The notes under the pieces were generated by a model, which was not told the origin of the DNA, ran no database searches, and saw only the letters and a list, made by a program, of their open reading frames with translations. The translations under genes and the position numbers were made by a program. A stretch of DNA of 64,000 nt from Phoenix dactylifera (lineage: Eukaryota; Streptophyta; Magnoliopsida; Arecales; Arecaceae): the NCBI RefSeq assembly GCF_009389715.1, contig NW_024067666.1:971001-1035000 (forward strand), read 5' to 3'. Shown in pieces: positions 60,268 through 64,000 of the stretch. Position 1 is the first letter of the stretch; each line of letters begins with the position of its first letter.

Positions 60268-62662
60268 ATGGACCGCAAAGGGAAGGCTCCGATGGGCACA
60301 GCTTCGATGGGGAAGACGACGGAGGGAGCGGCGAGAGGACCGGGTAAGCACTCTGAATCTGGGCGCGGTGCTTGGTCGCGGCCGGGGCCGTGGGTCACCC
60401 AGTGGCCCACGGCCGCGGAAGTCGAACGGCTGAGCCGCCGCTTTCCGGATGTTCTCCGGCTACCGGAGGAGCCGATCGCGGCGGCCCAGCAGAAGTGGGA
60501 AGGGCGAGCTCTGGTGGCTCGCAGCTTTGGCCGCCGCATCCCGGCGGAGTGGGTGGCCAAAGATGTGGCCGCCCGAGCTAAACTCAAGGACGTGGTGGCT
60601 GTCCCGCTTGCGGGCGACTACCTCGCCCTCCGTTTCCAGTCGACGGAGGACCGGGACCGGGCCCTGAGTGAGGGCCCGTGGGTGGTGGCGGGGCAGCTCC
60701 TCGCCATTAGCCCTTGGGTCCCGGACTTCGAACCCGAGGATGCGGCGGTGAAGACGGCGTTGGTATGGCTCCGTCTGCCCCGACTACCACCGGAGTATTG
60801 GTCGCCCTCGACCATCCTCCATATCGCTGCCAGGGCGGGACAACCGATCGCGGTGGACGGTGTCACCGAGCAGCAGGGGGCGATGGGCTTTGCCCGGGTT
60901 AAAATCGCGGTTGATACCACGGCGCCCCTGCTACCGGGGGTACTGATCCAAGGGTTGAAGAAGGTGCGCTGGCAGCCGTTCGTGTTCGAGAACCTGCCGG
61001 CGGTCTGCCCTCGCTGTGGGCGACTGGGTCATGGCGATGCCGCCTGTCGCTCTCCGGCGAATGGCCCAGCAGCGGGGGGACCTCCCTCGGGGACGGCGGA
61101 TCCGGTGGGCAAATCGGGGCATGCTCAGCCTCCTTTAGCAACTGAGGAGGAGAACCAAGGGCCGATCTACGGCCCTTGGATGGTGGCCTCTCGGAGGCGA
61201 GCCCCACGAGAGGACCGTCCGCCGGGGTTGGGGGAGACGACCAATTCCGACAAGGGACCCAAGGGACCCGGGTCTTCCTCGACCGGGCCGCCACCTCCGG
61301 CGGTTGGTCAGACCTCGCCGGCATCCCCGGCGGATACCGACGGTTGGCAAAAGCCAACTAAGGTCGCCCGCCGCCGGTCGCCCCTGGCCGGTGGTGGTGC
61401 CCTCTTGGCTCTGGCCCCCTCCGGTAGCCTGGACCGGGTTGCCATGGTTGGCGACCCAGCCTCCGAAAGGGTTGAATCGGGTGACCCGGGGCCCAGCCGG
61501 CGGGTCGACCCGGTTGGCTCGGTAGACCAGGCCCTCCAACGGGCCGACGTTGAGCCCAGCAGGGCAATCGTAGCCCGGGCCCAGAACCAGAAGAGGCCCA
61601 GGCCCCCCGCGGGCCTTGGCCCACAACCAGGCCCATGCCTGGCGGTCCAGGCAGCACCGGCGCTGGCCCAACGCGCACGGGCCCAGGGCTGGGCGCCGCG
61701 GTCGTGGGCCGGCTGCTGCGGGCCGAACGGAGGGCGCGCCCCGAGCCATTGGCTCACTGCGGCTCGACGGCGCGCCACGAGGCGCGGGCGCGCCCAGCGG
61801 GGGGCCCGTGCCGCTCGTGCCATCGGCTGTGAGCGGGCCAGCGCCCCCCCGCGCCCCCCTTGCTGCGAGCAGGCGAGTACCCCCCTCCCCGCTCCCTGCC
61901 GCGAGCGGCCTTGCGCCCCCCATCGCGTGCGGGTCCACGACCACCCGCGTGAGTGGGTCAGCCCCTTCTGCGCCCCTGTTTGAGTGCGGGCCTGTCGCCT
62001 GGGCCGCAGATCGGGAAGGGGGCGCGAAGGCCCCAGTGGCGCAGGGCCTGCGGGCCCAGGTTGCATCAGGGCTGCAGGCCCTGGCGCATCCAGGCCGAGA
62101 GGAGGGCCCGCGAGCCCATGCCTTGCAGGCCCAGACTGGTGGGGAGTCACGGCTAGCCTCCGGCCCAGGGGATGAGCCGGTTCCTCTGGCCCAGGATGAG
62201 TGGGCTGGCCCTTTCCGGTACAGCCCACCCTCTCAGGAGACGGCGGTTGGTCTGGGGCTCCCTCAGGCCGGTGATCAGGACCCACCCATGATGGGTATGC
62301 CGAGTGTGATTCCGACTTGGGATGCTCATGCGGGCCCCGGGAGTGGACCGGAGGGGGTCTTTCGCTTTGGCCCGCCTATCCTCACTGCAGGGGTGCGGGA
62401 GGACACTACCCCAGGCGGGTGTTTGGCGGGAGGCCACCCTCCCCCACACATGGTGGGGAGCATGACCGATGCTCTACCACTAGGAGCGGTTATGGACCAT
62501 TCTACTGCCGCCCAGCGGGTTAGGGCAGTTGTTATGGGGTTTGTAGCCGCACCTGGTGGAGGGGTGGAGGAGCGAGGCCACCTGGGTTCTGAGCCTGAGG
62601 ATGTCCCCGCGACTTTAGGAGAGGATGGATCTGAGGCCGACTATGTGGACTGTGATCCATGA
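60268..62662 (+). pseudogene. LINE ORF1 protein (DUF4283-like, CCHC zinc knuckle), apparently frameshifted
   Basis: From the ATG at 60268 the frame runs to a TGA at 61981-61983. Residues about 50-200 form a DUF4283-like domain (WEGRALVARSFGRRIPAEW, EGPWVVAGQLLAISPW, WLRLPRLPPEYWS). A zinc knuckle CPRCGRLGHGDAAC lies at residues 247-260. It presumably coats the element RNA. A long Pro/Ala/Gly-rich tail follows. The +1 frame is open from 61616 or earlier to a TGA at 62660-62662, directly at the ORF2 start. The simplest reading is one ORF1 with a frameshift between about 61616 and 61980 in the repetitive GC-rich tail. A shorter native ORF1 or programmed frameshifting are alternatives. Confidence 0.7.
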
Positions 62663-64000
62663 TGATTCTCTCTTGGAACTGCAGAGGGGCGGCCAAGCCG
62701 TCTTTCACGTCTTCATTCAAACGTTTGGTGCAGATTCATTGTCCGGAGATCTGTCTCCTTTATGAGACCCGATTATCTGGTGAGGGGCTCAGCCGGCTGA
62801 GGCGGCGTATGGAGAGGGATTGGGAGACCTATGCAGTCGATTCCCAGGGGTTGTCGGGAGGGATTTTGGTTCTGTGGAGGCGGGGTGTGGCGACGATTGA
62901 TGTCTTCCACAACTGCTCTCAACAAGTAATCATGGTTATATCAACACCCGACGCTGCTCCATGGGTTCTGTGTGGTGTATATGCTAGCACGGATCACCGG
63001 GTCAGGAGGATCCTTTGGCAGGAGATTACCGATCTGACCGCCCAGGGTATTCCGGCGGTAGTGATTGGTGATTTTAACTGTATTCTGAGTCAGGATGAGA
63101 AGCGGGGGGGCACTGCCTTCACGGATCGAGTGGACAGGAGGGAGTTCCGTGACTTTGTGTCGCGGAACGGCCTGGTAGACTTAGGTTTCTCCGGACCACA
63201 ATTCACTTGGTGCAATAATCAGCAGGGCAATGCTCGGGTTTGGGAACGGTTAGACAGGGCTTTTGCATCCCCTGATTGGATCCTCTGATTCCCCTCTGGC
63301 CGAGTCAGCCACCTGCCTCGGATAGCCTCGGACCATTGCCCATTGCTACTCTCCACCTCACCGGGCATTACGCATCACAGCCCCTTCCGTTTCGAGAAGG
63401 TTTGGCTGTCATATCCCCAGTCTTGGGATATTGTTCGCGATGCGTGGCGGATTCCTGTGCATGGCGATCCCATGCAACAGGTCTCACGCAAACTCGAGTT
63501 GACCAAAAGACGCCTTCGTCGATGGAATCGTGTGGTTGTGGGTGATATCTTCCGGCGACTGGAGGGCGTAGAGTCCTCGATCGCCGAGCTGCAAAGGAAG
63601 GAAGATTTAGGAGGTACGCTCCCAGAGGTTGATATGGCTGATCTCCGGGGATTGCTCGCAACCCACCACTCGTTGTTACGTCAACATGAGATCTTCTGGC
63701 GTCAGAAATCTCGCGTGCAGTGGGTTAGCGAGGGGGATCGTAATACTAGATTCTTCCATCGGTCTACTATCATACGGAGACGGAGGAGCATGATTCACTC
63801 TCTGCGAGATGGGTCCGGACACCGGGTAGAGAGCGAGCCTGCTATCCGCCAGTCCTTACTTGACTTTTTCTGCACTAGATGGACGGTGGATGAGGAGGCC
63901 AGCGATGGGGACCGCCCGCTGAGGGTGGATGTGGGCATTCGTGATGTCGAGAGTGTAGCCTTGATCAGGCCGGTGTCGACGTTGGAGGTACAGGAGGCAG
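62659..64000 (+). pseudogene. LINE ORF2 (endonuclease, start of reverse-transcriptase region), one nonsense codon, partial
   Basis: ORF2 begins MMILSWNCRG at 62659, overlapping the ORF1 stop as ATGA. Apurinic-type endonuclease motifs are present: Asn in WNCRG, Glu in ETRL, Asp and Asn in GDFNCIL, and SDHCPL near the domain end. A TGA at 63286-63288 interrupts PDWIL-RFPSGRVSHLPR. It is most simply a CGA (Arg) turned TGA by CpG decay. Downstream the same frame stays open to the window end (WVSEGDRNTRFFH near 63725 is the linker typical of plant L1 before RT). The copy is thus almost intact but disabled unless the stop is read through. The RT and RNase H parts lie outside. Confidence 0.85.

Larger units (their letters stand above)
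59803..64000 (+). mobile_element. Young L1-type LINE, cut by the window end
   Basis: The element has a 5' leader with two tandem 174-bp monomers, ORF1 with DUF4283-like and zinc-knuckle parts, and ORF2 starting with an endonuclease domain. The reverse transcriptase should lie beyond the window. It is far more GC-rich than its surroundings and has only a few disabling changes, so it inserted recently compared with the relative at 10.35-16.1 kb. The exact 5' boundary (between about 59790 and 59850) is uncertain. Confidence 0.85.

Noticed and set aside
61135..62285. Long minus-strand frames opposite the LINE ORF1 tail
   Set aside because: GC-rich repetitive sequence leaves all frames open; the plus-strand DUF4283-like and zinc-knuckle motifs identify the real strand.

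Overview
This is plant nuclear DNA, most likely from a monocot. The reasons are: spliced genes with long AT-rich introns, a very GC-rich 5' coding end in the receptor kinase, and abundant LINE, CACTA, hAT, Tourist-like, SINE and LTR-derived sequence. A palm-like genome would fit, but that is inference. Nothing bacterial, organellar or viral was seen.

Four protein-coding genes were reconstructed exon by exon. (1) A subgroup IVa bHLH transcription factor (+, 6685-9250, 4 exons, 334 aa), whose last intron has a GC-AG boundary. (2) A hexokinase-like protein (+, 16657-24752, 9 exons, 490 aa), which keeps the sugar-side catalytic Asp but has lost the first phosphate-binding motif, so it is probably not an active kinase. 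(3) A BAM1-type CLAVATA-clade LRR receptor kinase (+, 30996-34671, 2 exons, 1018 aa). (4) A glyoxysomal/peroxisomal NAD-malate dehydrogenase (-, 54561-46841, 9 exons, 356 aa), with a PTS2 signal carried alone on exon 1. These look like independent housekeeping, signalling and transcription genes, not a pathway cluster.

The rest is mostly mobile DNA. 1-5 kb: a solo LTR with a 5-bp target duplication, and a head-to-tail pair of LTRs from the same family inside a single target duplication. 10.35-16.1 kb: a decayed L1-type LINE split by a 2.2-kb CACTA element. That element carries minus-strand fragments of two unrelated host genes, a fructokinase exon and the C-terminal exons of an HHO/NIGT1 GARP factor, so it is a Pack-CACTA. 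Introns of the hexokinase-like gene hold two SINE copies, one with a clear 13-bp target duplication. 36-37.7 kb: two LINE 3' tails on the minus strand. 41.3-41.6 kb: a Copia-like LTR end with its tRNA-Met primer-binding site. 43.3-44.9 kb: a recent 181-bp tandem duplication, then a very AT-rich tract. 48.96-50.06 kb: a Tourist-like element in the largest MDH intron. 57.7-59.1 kb: a hAT transposase pseudogene. 59.8 kb to the window end: a young, nearly intact GC-rich L1-type LINE with two 5'UTR monomers, ORF1 (DUF4283-like plus zinc knuckle) and ORF2 (endonuclease), cut off by the window edge.

No wholly new biological system can be claimed. The most interesting items are the two-gene Pack-CACTA, the two-LTR tandem, the monomeric LINE promoter with its ATGA ORF1/ORF2 overlap, and the alternative-product possibilities in the bHLH and MDH genes.
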